This document shows positions 63,941-64,000 of a stretch of 64,000 nucleotides of DNA, piece after piece; the first letter of the stretch is position 1; every line of letters starts with the position of its first letter. Position numbers and translations under genes: made by a program. The DNA is from Desulfomicrobium sp. UBA5193 (GTDB lineage: Bacteria; Desulfobacterota; Desulfovibrionia; Desulfovibrionales; Desulfomicrobiaceae): assembly GCA_002412965.1 (NCBI GenBank), contig DHWB01000011.1:454542-518541 (forward strand), written 5' to 3'. The notes beneath the pieces were generated by a model that worked only from the letters and a program-made list of their open reading frames with translations, was not told the origin of the DNA and ran no database searches.

Positions 63941-64000
63941 GGGAGGGGGGATGCTCTCCCCCAATTCTTTTGAGGACGACAACGCATGGTGTTCCGGGGC

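Overview
The window looks like a chromosome segment of a GC-rich (about 60% by eye) sulfate-reducer-like deltaproteobacterium, most probably Desulfovibrionales. The assignment rests on a class I cytochrome c553 of the Desulfovibrio type sitting directly upstream of a cytochrome oxidase cluster, a split glycine decarboxylase, a tmRNA tag reading ANDNYDYAMAA, and two-component, GGDEF and HDOD signalling proteins. No species is claimed.

Layout. 1-4.6 kb: a VOC-family protein, murA, then on the minus strand a VKOR-thioredoxin fusion and a sigma54-type response regulator. 5.0-11.4 kb: an oxygen-reductase operon (monoheme cytochrome c, c553, Sco, CtaD, CtaE, subunit IV, a diheme CtaC, CtaB). Inverted copies of a ~130-bp intergenic repeat bracket it. 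11.7-17.7 kb (minus strand): rmuC, a SEC-C protein and katG. 18-24 kb: a complete RND efflux operon. 24-33.4 kb: two very large hybrid histidine kinases, one overlapping a PleD-like diguanylate cyclase, plus a PhnA-type protein and a short ATL/MGMT-like protein. 33.7-36.4 kb: a methyltransferase, a phage-type CI/S24 repressor with an operator palindrome on each side, a 52-residue zinc-ribbon-like protein, and a toxin-antitoxin pair.

36.9-50.9 kb: an accessory block between two identical tRNA-Arg(ACG) genes (86-bp perfect direct repeat). On the minus strand it has a small winged-helix-like protein, RhuM and a YhcG nuclease. On the plus strand it has a tightly coupled operon hsdM-hsdS-SIR2-HerA-KTSC-hsdR, followed by an unrecognised protein with a PD-(D/E)XK-like motif. 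The right edge is the tmRNA gene ssrA, whose 3' end is repeated in inverted orientation around its terminator. No integrase was found.

50.9-64 kb: hslVU with a sigma32-like promoter, a palindromic MITE-like element, argB, a DUF2339-DUF3999 membrane pair, a membrane-anchored HDOD protein, the gcvH-gcvPA-gcvPB run and a small secreted protein.

The most interesting region is the 40.1-49.5 kb operon. It inserts a SIR2 NAD-hydrolase-like protein and a HerA-type ATPase, a pair known as an abortive anti-phage module, between the specificity and restriction subunits of a type I restriction-modification system. A KTSC mini-protein lies in the same run, and junctions of overlapping or nearly touching genes suggest one co-translated unit.
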